DNA of 64,000 bases from Erythrobacter sp. (GTDB lineage Bacteria; Pseudomonadota; Alphaproteobacteria; Sphingomonadales; Sphingomonadaceae): NCBI GenBank assembly GCA_030148605.1, contig JASBTD010000056.1:25132-89131 (forward strand). Reading direction: 5' to 3'. The translations under genes were made by a program, and so were the position numbers. The notes beneath the pieces were generated by a model. That model searched no databases and had not been told where the DNA came from. It was given only the letters and a program-made list of their open reading frames with translations. Every line of letters begins with the position of its first letter. The first letter of the stretch is position 1. This document shows positions 25,486 to 33,925 of the stretch, piece after piece.

Positions 25486-26025
25486 ATGAGTGGATTGCAG
25501 CAAGCCATTGTCGCAGGCGGATGTTTCTGGTGCACAGAGGCGGTGTTCCGCGATGTCGTGGGCGTTGCCGATGTCGAAAGCGGCTATATCGGCGGCACGA
25601 CCGAGAACCCCAATTACAAGGAGGTGTGCAGCGGCACCACCGGCCATGCCGAAGCGATCCGGGTGACCTTCGATCCGGCAGTGATCTCGCTGGCTGACAT
25701 CCTTGACGTGTTCATGGGCACGCATGATCCGACACAATTGAACCGCCAGGGCAACGACATCGGCACACAGTATCGCAGCGCGATCTTCCTGTCCGACGAT
25801 CTGGACCGCGGTGCCGCCGAAGCCGCGATCGGCCGCTGGAATGCCGAAAACGGCGCAATGGCGGTCACCACCATCGAAGGCCCGGCGACCTGGTATCCGG
25901 CCGAGGGCTACCATCAGGAGTATTGGGAAGGCGAAGGCCAAAGAAACCCATATTGCTTGGCGGTGATCCCGCCCAAGCTGCAAAAGCTGCGGAAGAGCTT
26001 CGCAGCCAAGGTGAAGACGGACTGA
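25486..26025 (+). CDS. msrA: Peptide-methionine (S)-S-oxide reductase A
   Basis: The frame opens at 25444, but ATG 25486 has an AAAGGAG site six bases upstream and gives the normal 179-residue length. The catalytic GGCFWCTE motif is near residue 10, and YIGGTTENPNYKEVCSGTTGHAE and the C-terminal WYPAEGYHQEY...NPYC are standard MsrA blocks. It repairs oxidised methionine in proteins using thioredoxin. A separate msrB gene is 15 kb away on the other strand. Confidence 0.96.
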   Translation: MSGLQQAIVAGGCFWCTEAVFRDVVGVADVESGYIGGTTENPNYKEVCSGTTGHAEAIRVTFDPAVISLADILDVFMGTHDPTQLNRQGNDIGTQYRSAIFLSDDLDRGAAEAAIGRWNAENGAMAVTTIEGPATWYPAEGYHQEYWEGEGQRNPYCLAVIPPKLQKLRKSFAAKVKTD

Positions 26026-26230
26026 TCCAAACGGCGATTCCCTACAGCATGGAACACATGGAACACAGTCCATGGGGCAAAAGATCATCGTGCCCTTTCT
26101 GAAGAAATCGGGCGCGAATACATAGGGTTGAGTGGAAAATTCGGGCATTTTCCCGCTTTGCCATGAGAAACGCGCTGTAGGAAAGCCCATATGGCGTCGG
26201 CGGGTATCAGCCGGCCTTTCGTCAGCCCAT

Positions 26231-26611
26231 TCAGGCCGGGTCCAGCCGCCATGGTGGGAAGCGGCGATCTGCCCCTGCATGGAACAGGCATAGCCGGTTG
26301 CCGGATGGATCGGCGAAACGCGCTTCGCGCCAGTTCCAGCGCTCGTCACGCGGTTCGCTTTCGAATTCTATTCCTGCGCGCTTCAACTCCGCATGCCGTG
26401 CGTCGACATCATCGACTTCGAAATAGAGCAAGGTACCGCCCGGTTGATGCTTTTCGTCAAAATGAAGCGAAAGGGTGCTTGAACCCGAAGGCAGCTCAAA
26501 GCGCGCATAGCGCCCCGCTGCGAGCACGATCAGCTTCAATCCCAGCTTGCGGTAAAATGCGACCGACGCATCAAAATCGCGCGCGCCGATCGTCACCTGA
26601 TTCATATCCAT
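26231..26611 (-). CDS. VOC (glyoxalase/bleomycin-resistance) superfamily protein
   Basis: The frame opens at 26656, but the ATG at 26611 follows AAAAGGAC at a better distance and gives 126 residues; the next possible start is two codons later. The betaalphabetabetabeta fold is seen in VTIGARDFDASVAFYRKLGLKLI and the C-terminal FADPSGNRLCLFHAG with a likely metal Glu in YFEVDDVDARH. Substrate unknown; could be a small-molecule lyase, dioxygenase or binding protein. Confidence 0.8.
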   Translation of the reverse strand: MDMNQVTIGARDFDASVAFYRKLGLKLIVLAAGRYARFELPSGSSTLSLHFDEKHQPGGTLLYFEVDDVDARHAELKRAGIEFESEPRDERWNWREARFADPSGNRLCLFHAGADRRFPPWRLDPA

Positions 26612-26711
26612 AATCATGTCCTTTTCGATAATCCGAATCGTCAGGACATCCTCCATGCAACCTCAAGTCTGGTTGAGGTCAAGCCCGTTCTTGAAAGGCT
26701 TGCTCCGCCGG

Positions 26712-27563
26712 ATGGGCACTGTAATCTTCAACTCGATGAACGCACCCAAAGGCCCCGCTTATACCTGTGACCATTCAGTCGCGGAAAACGGCACGGTTTC
26801 ATTCCAGTGCTCGCGCGATGTTGACGCATGGCCATGGCTCGAACTGGCACCACAGCATCCGGTCGTCATCCAGACGCAGAATTACTGGAGCAGCGTGGGC
26901 GCTTCGGCGGCATTGGGAACACTTGAAGAAGGCAAATGGAGCGCGCTGACCTGGACCGACTCGAAACTCGGCGATCGCAGCGCCGAACATACAGCGCGCG
27001 GCACATTCACGCGGACGCTGGTGGATGACAAGCTCGCATTCGAGACCAGGCTGTTCGATGATGCTGACAGGTTGATTGTAACGATGCGCGGGCGCGGGGT
27101 CGTGTTCCGCAACCGCAACTTCGAAGCATGGCGCGAAGGCGCCAAGCGCGAGCTTGCTGGTGAGGCCGAACAGCCTGCCATTGTTTACGCCCCGCGCGAA
27201 CTGTTGAACCTGACCCCGGCTGAAACTCCGCTTGTTTCAGAGCTGGATGGCGACCGTGCGTCAGTTCTGATCACCAGGGAGAACGGGCTGATGCCCGCGC
27301 ACCGCTATTTCAGCGGCTCAGGCGATCACGTGAATGCCCCGCATCTGGCTGAAGTGGCGCGGCAGATCGCAAGCCAGATCAATCAGGGCGCACCGCTGCT
27401 TGTCACTGGCGGCGAGATGGACATGTATCGCTATGTCGAGCTGGGCATCGGCTTCAAGGCCACACTGCTTGAGCGTGATGCGAGTTCTGTCACCATGGAG
27501 ATTATGCAAAGGGATAAATCCTGCGCCCGGCTGAGCATGCAGTGGGAAACCGTTAGCGGCTGA
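26712..27563 (+). CDS. Hypothetical protein, possible hotdog-fold
   Basis: The ORF extends back to 26616, over the divergent VOC gene, so I prefer the ATG at 26712 (283 residues); an ATG at 26736 is also possible and neither has a good ribosome site. No signal peptide or membrane segment. The C-terminal part GDHVNAPHLAEVARQIASQINQG recalls AfsA or dehydratase-type hotdog proteins in which His and the following helix line the pocket, but the match is weak. It overlaps the convergent rsmB by 11 bases. Confidence 0.6.
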   Translation: MGTVIFNSMNAPKGPAYTCDHSVAENGTVSFQCSRDVDAWPWLELAPQHPVVIQTQNYWSSVGASAALGTLEEGKWSALTWTDSKLGDRSAEHTARGTFTRTLVDDKLAFETRLFDDADRLIVTMRGRGVVFRNRNFEAWREGAKRELAGEAEQPAIVYAPRELLNLTPAETPLVSELDGDRASVLITRENGLMPAHRYFSGSGDHVNAPHLAEVARQIASQINQGAPLLVTGGEMDMYRYVELGIGFKATLLERDASSVTMEIMQRDKSCARLSMQWETVSG

Positions 27564-28812
27564 TCCAACGTCCCACAAAGAAACCGTCGAGCCCGCCGTG
27601 CTGCGGCAGCATGCCCGGATGCGTGCGTAGCCAGCCTTGCTCGGTCGGTTGCAGTCCGGCGGGAAGTTCCTCGACTGTGACAGGATAAGGTTTCAGACCA
27701 AGCTTCGCGTCGATCCATTCGGCCTGCGCTTCACCCTCTTCGCGCTCTAGCGAGCACACCGCATAGACCAGCACCCCGCCGGGCTTGAGCCAGCCCGCCG
27801 CGCGCGCGAGCAACGCGCGTTGCAGCTCGACCATCTCCCCGATCTGGCGCGGGCCGATCCGGTGCAAGACATCGGGATGGCGGCGGCAAGTGCCGGTAGC
27901 GGTGCATGGCGCATCGAGCAGAACCGCGTGGAACTGATGTTTGGGCTGCCAAGTCAGCGCATCGGCACGCAGCGGTGATGCCTTAAGGCCGGTGCGCTGC
28001 AAGTTCTCCTTGAGCAGGGCCAGCCGCCGCTTGCTGATATCCAGCGCAGTGACATTCCAGCCGCTGGCCGCCAGTTGCAGAGTCTTGCCACCCGGCGCAG
28101 CGCATAGATCGAGCGCGCGCCTTGCCCCCAAGTCGTTGGCGCCTGATCCCAGCAGCCGCGCGGGCAGCGTTGCCGCGAGATCCTGCACCCACCATTGCCC
28201 TTCGGCAAAGCCTGCGATCTTTTCGACCGCTTCGCCCCGCGCGAGCCTCAGTTGCCCCGGCGCGAGCGTATCTGCAGAAAGCTGCACCGCCATTCGCCGT
28301 GTTTCGCCGGGATCGCGCAGGGTGAGGTCAAGCGGCGGCGGCTCGGCGAGACCGGGCGCGATTTGCGAAGCCATTTCGCCCCACCGCTCGGCTACGCGGT
28401 CGGGCAGCGTCGGGACAGCGGGCAGCGATGCTTCCTGCTTCGTCAGCGTCGAAAACACCCCATGCGCCAGCCTGCGCGGGCCGCCTGCAAGCAGCGGCAG
28501 GGCAGTCGCAATCACGGCGTGCGGCGGCGTGTCGAGCCTGAGCCATTGCGCCAGCATCATGCGCAGCACCGCGCGCGGCTTGGCATCATCGGGCAAGCGT
28601 TGCTTGGTTGCGCTATCGATCAAAGCGTCGAGATCGGTCAGCCAGCGCAGCACTTCATTGGCGATTGCGAGAGCCAAGCCCCTGTCAGCAGGTTTGCGCA
28701 CTTGCCGAAGCGCGGCATGCTCGGCCTGTTCCAGCGTTTCGCCCCGGCGCAAAACGGCATCGAGCATTTGCAAGGCGGCGCGGCGCGCGTGAATTCCGGA
28801 AGGCTGGACCAT
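27553..28812 (-). CDS. rsmB: 16S rRNA cytosine-5 methyltransferase, RsmB/NOP family
   Basis: 419 residues: an N-terminal NusB-like helical domain (ARRAALQMLDAVLRRGETLEQA) then the catalytic Rossmann domain. SAM motif I is ALDLCAAPGGKTLQLA; the catalytic and release cysteines are in LLDAPCTATGTCRRHPDVL and YAVCSLEREEGE. RsmB methylates C967 of 16S rRNA in E. coli. The NusB-like domain separates it from RsmF-type enzymes. Confidence 0.92.
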   Translation of the reverse strand: MVQPSGIHARRAALQMLDAVLRRGETLEQAEHAALRQVRKPADRGLALAIANEVLRWLTDLDALIDSATKQRLPDDAKPRAVLRMMLAQWLRLDTPPHAVIATALPLLAGGPRRLAHGVFSTLTKQEASLPAVPTLPDRVAERWGEMASQIAPGLAEPPPLDLTLRDPGETRRMAVQLSADTLAPGQLRLARGEAVEKIAGFAEGQWWVQDLAATLPARLLGSGANDLGARRALDLCAAPGGKTLQLAASGWNVTALDISKRRLALLKENLQRTGLKASPLRADALTWQPKHQFHAVLLDAPCTATGTCRRHPDVLHRIGPRQIGEMVELQRALLARAAGWLKPGGVLVYAVCSLEREEGEAQAEWIDAKLGLKPYPVTVEELPAGLQPTEQGWLRTHPGMLPQHGGLDGFFVGRWISR

Positions 28813-28869
28813 GGTTCCCGCGCGTTAGGGTCTATTGAAACAATAAGCCAGTGCGCGCATTTAGATTGC

Positions 28870-29040
28870 ATGACGACGAAGAAATCCCCCCGGAAATCCA
28901 AAGCCGCAAAGGCCTTCGAAAAGCCGGCGCACTGGACCAATGAGCCGCCGCCCAAGCCAAAGGCAGGCAAGGTGGACGAGAGGCTTTCCCCCACCCGCTA
29001 TGGCGACTGGGAGAAAGACGGGATCGCGGTGGATTTTTGA
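28870..29040 (+). CDS. DUF1674 (SdhAF4-like) small protein
   Basis: 56 residues from the ATG at 28870, hidden at the end of a much longer spurious frame that lies over rsmB. The C-terminal YGDWEKDGIAVDF motif is the conserved block of DUF1674 proteins, related to the mitochondrial succinate dehydrogenase assembly factor 4. The N-terminus is Lys-rich (MTTKKSPRKSKAAKAF). It probably aids flavinylation or assembly of succinate dehydrogenase; no sdh gene lies in the window. Confidence 0.85.
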   Translation: MTTKKSPRKSKAAKAFEKPAHWTNEPPPKPKAGKVDERLSPTRYGDWEKDGIAVDF

Positions 29041-29051
29041 AAGTCTTGAGC

Positions 29052-29101
29052 TCCTGCGAAAGCAGGGGCCCATGCCGATCGGGGTTCCTGCTTTCGCAGG
29101 A
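29052..29101. repeat. REP-like palindromic pair
   Basis: Two 15-base arms, TCCTGCGAAAGCAGG (29052-29066) and its reverse complement (29087-29101), face each other with 20 bases between. Each arm is itself a small hairpin (CCTGC with GAAA or TTTC loop). It lies between the convergent stops of DUF1674 and the P450 gene, where it can terminate both transcripts. The shape fits a REPIN-like intergenic element; other copies were not found in the window. Confidence 0.65.
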
Positions 29102-29111
29102 ACTCACAACA

Positions 29112-30527
29112 TCACAAGCTCTTGAACACCACTTTCAGCCCGTCCTTGGGCTTGGGGATTGGCCATGCCTGCCACTCCGGATCATATCCTTCAGCAATTT
29201 CAATCGAATAACGCTGCAGCAGCTGAGTCATCAGGATCTTCACTTGCATATAGGCGAAGTGCAGGCCCAGGCACATGTGCGCACCGCCGCCAAACGGCAC
29301 CCAGGCATATTTGTGCCGCGCTTTCACTTGCTCTGGCGTGAAGCGCATCGGATCAAACTTCTCCGGCTCGGGCCAATACTCTTCCATGTGATGCACATAG
29401 TGGATGTTGATTCCCACCATCGCGCCCGCAGGAATGGTGTAGCCGCCATACTCGAAGCTCTTGAGCGCACGGCGCGGCATGGAAGGCACCGGCGGGATCA
29501 TCCGCAGCGCTTCCTTGAACGCCATTTCAGTCAGCTCCAGCTTGCCCAGATCGTCATAGGATAGCGGGCGCGGCTTGCCATCTGCGTCAGGGCCGCCGGT
29601 GACTGCGATGATTTCCTTGCGCAGCTTCTCCTGCCACTCGGGATGCTTCGCGAGCAGGTAGATCAGCGACGTCGCGCTTGACGTGATCGTGTCATGCGCA
29701 GCCATCATCAGGAAGTTCATGTGATCGACCACTTCATCGACCGGCAGCAGCGAACCGTCTTCGCGTGTGGCAGTCGCGAATTGGCTGAACATGTCCTGCC
29801 CGCCGCCTTCCTTGCGGCGGCGATGCGTTTCCCTGGTGAAATAGTCGACCAGATATTTCCGCCCGTCGACACCCTTCTTCATCATCGTGAAAGGCAGCGG
29901 TTTGCGCACCGGCGCGACCGAAGCCTGCACCATGTCGACAAAGGCCTGGTTGATTTTGTCCGCTTCCGGGCCCCAGGGAATGCCGATGAAGCTGTCAGCT
30001 GCAAGGTCGAGCGTCAGTTGCTTGATCGCCGGATAGAACTGCATCGGTGTGTCAGCCCAGCCTTCGACCTCTTGCGCGATGCCGCGATTTAGGCTGCCGG
30101 AATAATGCCGCATCGGCTCCGGCTTGAAGGCGATCGAAAGCGCGCGCCGGTCAATCCGGTGATGGTCAAAATCCATCAGCATCAGCCCGCGCGGGAACAG
30201 CTGATCCAGGATCGGGCCCCAGCCTTGTTCAGAAGAGAAAATCTTCTCGCGATCGAACAGCAGCAGCTCGTTGGCGTCCGGCCCAATCAGAGCGACCTGC
30301 CAGCCGCCGAAGGCCTTGCCCTTGTAGACCTTGCCATACTTCGCGACCATTTCCTTCACAAAGGCATGCGGGTTCGCCAGCATGCGGAAGGTATTGCCGA
30401 CTATCGGCCAGCCCGCTTCGCCCGGAATGTGATCCAGCGCGTCTTCCGGAAGCTTTTCCGTCCAGTGCTTGGGGTGGAATTCCGGCTTTTCTTCAATGGC
30501 TTGGGGGGAATCTGCAAGGGTGGCCAT
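29112..30527 (-). CDS. Cytochrome P450 (classical monooxygenase type)
   Basis: 471 residues, soluble type. The I-helix has AAHDT (residues 276-280), giving the normal acid-alcohol pair for oxygen activation; the K-helix ExxR is EALR (339-342); the heme loop is FGGGAHMCLGLHFA with the Cys ligand at 419. N-terminal PGEAGWPIVGNTFRML is typical of P450s related to the CYP51/CYP120/CYP26 side of the family. A perfect TTACTTAC-N6-GTAAGTAA palindrome 28 bases upstream suggests TetR-type control. Substrate and redox partners unknown; no ferredoxin in the window. Confidence 0.9.
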   Translation of the reverse strand: MATLADSPQAIEEKPEFHPKHWTEKLPEDALDHIPGEAGWPIVGNTFRMLANPHAFVKEMVAKYGKVYKGKAFGGWQVALIGPDANELLLFDREKIFSSEQGWGPILDQLFPRGLMLMDFDHHRIDRRALSIAFKPEPMRHYSGSLNRGIAQEVEGWADTPMQFYPAIKQLTLDLAADSFIGIPWGPEADKINQAFVDMVQASVAPVRKPLPFTMMKKGVDGRKYLVDYFTRETHRRRKEGGGQDMFSQFATATREDGSLLPVDEVVDHMNFLMMAAHDTITSSATSLIYLLAKHPEWQEKLRKEIIAVTGGPDADGKPRPLSYDDLGKLELTEMAFKEALRMIPPVPSMPRRALKSFEYGGYTIPAGAMVGINIHYVHHMEEYWPEPEKFDPMRFTPEQVKARHKYAWVPFGGGAHMCLGLHFAYMQVKILMTQLLQRYSIEIAEGYDPEWQAWPIPKPKDGLKVVFKSL

Positions 30528-30554
30528 CGGGCGATCCTCTAGTCGGGGGCTGCG

Positions 30555-30576
30555 TTACTTACCTCAATGTAAGTAA
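30555..30576. promoter_or_regulatory. Palindromic operator (TetR-type) upstream of the 30.5 kb P450
   Basis: TTACTTAC and GTAAGTAA form a perfect 8-bp inverted repeat with a 6-base spacer, centred about 38 bases before the P450 start codon. Size, symmetry and TTAC/GTAA ends resemble TetR/AcrR-family operators. No TetR gene lies next to it, so the regulator would act from elsewhere. Confidence 0.6.
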
Positions 30577-30615
30577 TTCGCCGCAGCAAATCCAGTTCCG
30601 ATTGCTCGGAGATGG

Positions 30616-31650
30616 TCAGATCCAGCCGGAAAGCTCGCGCCGGATGATCGCTTCCAGCATTTCCATGCCTGCTTCCGATGTGTTGAGGCACGAAAGCACG
30701 GCATAATGCTCCCCGCCCGCTTCCAGGAATTCATCGCGCCCTTCGATAGCGAGTTCTTCCAGCGTTTCGACGCAATCGGCGGAAAATCCGGGCGCAGTCA
30801 CGGCAAGCCTTTTCGTGCCCTTTTCGCCTTCAGCGATCAGCGTGGCATCCGTGGCCGGTTCAAGCCATTGCGCGCGGCCAAAACGCGACTGGAACGTTGT
30901 CTCGACACGCATGCTCTCGAAGCCGTCCGCCTTCGCCAAGCGCTCGCCCAGCAAGCGCGCGGTCTTGCGGCATTGGCAGTGATAGGGATCACCCAGTTCC
31001 AGCGTGCGCAGCGGCATGCCATGAAAACTCAGCAGCAGCACTTCCGGCACGAAATCGAGCGCGCGCAGCTGGCGCAAGGTGTCTGCTTCCAACGCATCGA
31101 TATAGGCGGGGTCGTCATGATAGGGCGGCAAGGTCCGCAAGGCCGCTTGCCAGCGCGTGTCCGCCAGATGCTCTGCCGCCTTGTCGACCACGGTCGCGGT
31201 GGTCGCACCGCTATACTGCGGGTAAAGCGGCGCGAGCAGGATCCGTTCACAGCCTGCATCCTGCAGTGCTTTCAACTCTGCCGGGATCGAGGGTTTGCCG
31301 TATCGCATCGCGTAGCGCACGATCACGGCATCGCCCAGCCGCGTTTGCAGTCCCGCCGCCTGGTCTTGCGTGATAACCAGCAAGGGCGAGCCGCGATCCG
31401 TCCAGACCTTGGAATAGGCCGCAGCGCTCTTTTTCGGACGGGTGTTGAGGATGATGCCGCGCAGGATCACTTGCCAGATCACCGCCGGGATTTCGATCAC
31501 GCGCGGGTCCGAAAGGAATTCCTTGAGGTAGCGTTTTACGTCAGCCGGATCAGGCGAATCCGGGGTACCCAGATTGACCACAAGCACGCCAACCTTGCCG
31601 CAGTTTACGCGTACATGATTGTCAGGCAGCGAAGGTGGCGCAAGCGTCAT
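30616..31650 (-). CDS. hemH: Ferrochelatase
   Basis: 344 residues with GVLVVNLGTPDSP at the N-terminus, YPQYSGATTATV in the middle and the signature VLLLSFHGMPLR, where the His is the metal-binding and catalytic residue. The start overlaps the stop of the upstream oxidoreductase (ATGA). It inserts Fe(II) into protoporphyrin IX to make heme. The P450 gene lies immediately downstream, which makes physiological sense but has its own operator. Confidence 0.95.
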   Translation of the reverse strand: MTLAPPSLPDNHVRVNCGKVGVLVVNLGTPDSPDPADVKRYLKEFLSDPRVIEIPAVIWQVILRGIILNTRPKKSAAAYSKVWTDRGSPLLVITQDQAAGLQTRLGDAVIVRYAMRYGKPSIPAELKALQDAGCERILLAPLYPQYSGATTATVVDKAAEHLADTRWQAALRTLPPYHDDPAYIDALEADTLRQLRALDFVPEVLLLSFHGMPLRTLELGDPYHCQCRKTARLLGERLAKADGFESMRVETTFQSRFGRAQWLEPATDATLIAEGEKGTKRLAVTAPGFSADCVETLEELAIEGRDEFLEAGGEHYAVLSCLNTSEAGMEMLEAIIRRELSGWI

Positions 31651-33923
31651 AGGCCGCCTGAAAGTAAGGGCAGGCGGCGCAACCGCAAGCCAGTGGCGGA
31701 ATAAAAGGCATTGGCGATGGCCGGTGCAGCGATCACCGCGCCAAGCTCGCCCGGGTCAAAGGCGGGTGCATCGCTTTCCATGAATGCGACTTCGATTTCC
31801 GGACAATCTGACAGTTTCGGCAAGTTGAGCGCGCTCAATTGCTGCGACTGGGGAAGCCCGCCAGCATACTGCGTGCTTGCACCCATCGCTGTTGCCAGGC
31901 CGAAAACCAGGCCGCCTTCGATCTGCTGGCGTGCGATATCCAGATTGACGATCCGCCCGATGTCGACTGCCGCGACCAGCCGCGCAACGCGAACGCCGCC
32001 TTCGCCCTGCCTTGCCGTCGCAACGCACGCAATGCGTCCTCCGCTCGCGAGATCACCAATCCGGTGGCAAGCAATCCCCTGCCCCTGCCTTTCAATACCT
32101 TCCCAGTCCGCCAGACGCGCGGCGCGCTGCAGGCAAGCGGCGAGCCGTGGGTCACCGCCCAGCATCGCCATGCGATAAGGCACCGGATCGCGCCCCGCGC
32201 TGGTCGCCACTTCATCGATCAGGCTTTCCGTCGCAAAAGCGGTATAGGTGTGCGCATTGCCGCGCATGCGCGAAACCGGAAGGCCGATCTCGACCGGGAT
32301 ATGGTCAATCGCGACATGCGGAATTGCGTAGGGCGGCATCGCCCCTTCGGTAGCGAGCGCATCCGCTTCGCCTTCGGTGTCGCGGATCGCGGCCCAGCTG
32401 GTCTTGTTTTCGAACAGACGCTGGGCAAACTCCAGATTGGCAGGCGGCATGGCAATACGGGTTGCAAGCGCTTCAATCCGTGTGTCCTCGCCTGCGCCAA
32501 GCTTGGCGCGCAAGACCAGTGCTGCGGGCGAGCGTGGGCGGCTTGCCAACATTTCCTGCCAGCGTGACCAGACCAGCTGGACCGGGCGGCCAATCTCGCG
32601 CGCGATCAGCGCGACTTCGATTGCGTGATCATGCTCAAGCCGCCGGTCAAAGCTTCCGCCAGCGGGCATGGGATAAAGCACCACGTCTTCGACATCGATA
32701 TCAAGCGCGCGCGCCGCGGCGATACGGGCGCGTTCCGGAGCTTGCGACGCGATCCACAGTTCCAGCCGCCCGTCTTCAAACCGCGCGGTAACACTGCTGG
32801 TTTCGATCGTGGCATGGACACCCGGCTCGATGTCATAGCGCAGCTCGATGCTGGCATTTTCCCGCAAGTCCCCGCCATCGCCAGCTTCAGCGATGCGCTC
32901 AGCTTCGCCGCTTGCCAGCGCTTCGTCCAGGCGCTGCGTGATTTCATCGCTGCCAGCCAGATGATCGACGCTGAAGCGCGCATTCATGGTATCGAGCGCT
33001 TGCTCTGCCGCCCACCAGTTCGTAGCGCACACGGCCAGCCAGCGCTTGCCCTCCACCGCGCCGACAATCCCGCGAATATTGCGCGCATTGAACGGGTTGA
33101 ACTCGACCAGTTGGGCCTTGTCGACCGGGCCATGGCGGATCGCGGCATAGACCATGCCCGGCAAGCGTACATCGCCAGCGAAAAGATGCGATCCATCGAC
33201 TTTTGATGGCAGGTCAAGCCGGGGAAAGGCGATTGTCGCACTGGCCTCTGCTTCGCCGGGCAATATCTCGTCCGCATATTGTTCGGGCCGCAAAGGGGCT
33301 GGATCTGGCGGATCGAATTCCACCGCTTCCTCGGCCAGTTCGCCAAAACTCAATCGCCTGTCACCATGGCGAATGAAGCCGGATTCGGCTTCGCATTCTT
33401 CCCACGAAACATTCCAGCGTTCGGCTGCAGCTTGCGCCAGCATCGCGCGCGCTGCAGCGGCGGCTTCGCGGCAAGGCGCTTCGAAAGCGTCAAGCGACAT
33501 GCCGTCAGCAGTGGCGTTGAAGCGGTTGTTCTCGGCAAAGCGGCGGGCAAGATATGCGTCGGGCTCGCTCGCCATTTCGGGCGCAAAGGGCATCCACAAT
33601 GGTGCCCATTTCGCCGCTAATGGCACATTGGCGTAGGTTCCGCTTACGGGAGCGGGTTCCACGGCGATCTGGCGCCAGTCCGCGCCCAGTTCGATAGCGA
33701 CCAGCTGCGGCAGGATAGTCGATACGCCCTGCCCCATTTCCAGCTGCGGCACGGCCACTGTAACCACGCCATCGGCCGCAATTTTCAGCCAAGCGCCGAA
33801 AACCTGCTCATTGGCGCGTGCCGTGAGCGGATTGGGGAAGCTGCGCGGGTAAAGCGACCAGGCAACAAGCAGACCGCCGCCTACGGCTGCCCCGGTCAGC
33901 AATCCGCGGCGGGTCACTTCCAT
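31647..33923 (-). CDS. Molybdopterin-binding subunit, isoquinoline 1-oxidoreductase beta/xanthine dehydrogenase family
   Basis: 758 residues. The N-terminus MEVTRRGLLTGAAVGGGLLV is a twin-arginine signal (RRGLL), so the protein is exported folded to the periplasm. Molybdopterin-binding blocks include QLEMGQGVSTILPQLVA, GSFDRRLEHDHAIEVA and RMRGNAHTYTAFATESLIDE; the C-terminal GELGAVIAAPAIANAFYSATG holds the catalytic Glu of the family. It would oxidise an aldehyde or N-heterocycle. The usual [2Fe-2S] partner subunit gene is not adjacent, which is unusual for this family. It is between mrp and hemH with nearly no gaps. Confidence 0.87.
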   Translation of the reverse strand: MEVTRRGLLTGAAVGGGLLVAWSLYPRSFPNPLTARANEQVFGAWLKIAADGVVTVAVPQLEMGQGVSTILPQLVAIELGADWRQIAVEPAPVSGTYANVPLAAKWAPLWMPFAPEMASEPDAYLARRFAENNRFNATADGMSLDAFEAPCREAAAAARAMLAQAAAERWNVSWEECEAESGFIRHGDRRLSFGELAEEAVEFDPPDPAPLRPEQYADEILPGEAEASATIAFPRLDLPSKVDGSHLFAGDVRLPGMVYAAIRHGPVDKAQLVEFNPFNARNIRGIVGAVEGKRWLAVCATNWWAAEQALDTMNARFSVDHLAGSDEITQRLDEALASGEAERIAEAGDGGDLRENASIELRYDIEPGVHATIETSSVTARFEDGRLELWIASQAPERARIAAARALDIDVEDVVLYPMPAGGSFDRRLEHDHAIEVALIAREIGRPVQLVWSRWQEMLASRPRSPAALVLRAKLGAGEDTRIEALATRIAMPPANLEFAQRLFENKTSWAAIRDTEGEADALATEGAMPPYAIPHVAIDHIPVEIGLPVSRMRGNAHTYTAFATESLIDEVATSAGRDPVPYRMAMLGGDPRLAACLQRAARLADWEGIERQGQGIACHRIGDLASGGRIACVATARQGEGGVRVARLVAAVDIGRIVNLDIARQQIEGGLVFGLATAMGASTQYAGGLPQSQQLSALNLPKLSDCPEIEVAFMESDAPAFDPGELGAVIAAPAIANAFYSATGLRLRRLPLLSGGL

Positions 33924-33925
33924 GG

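Noticed and set aside
28195..28869. Long plus-strand ORF leading into DUF1674
   Set aside because: It is a shadow of rsmB on the other strand; only the last 56 codons from ATG 28870 form a real protein.
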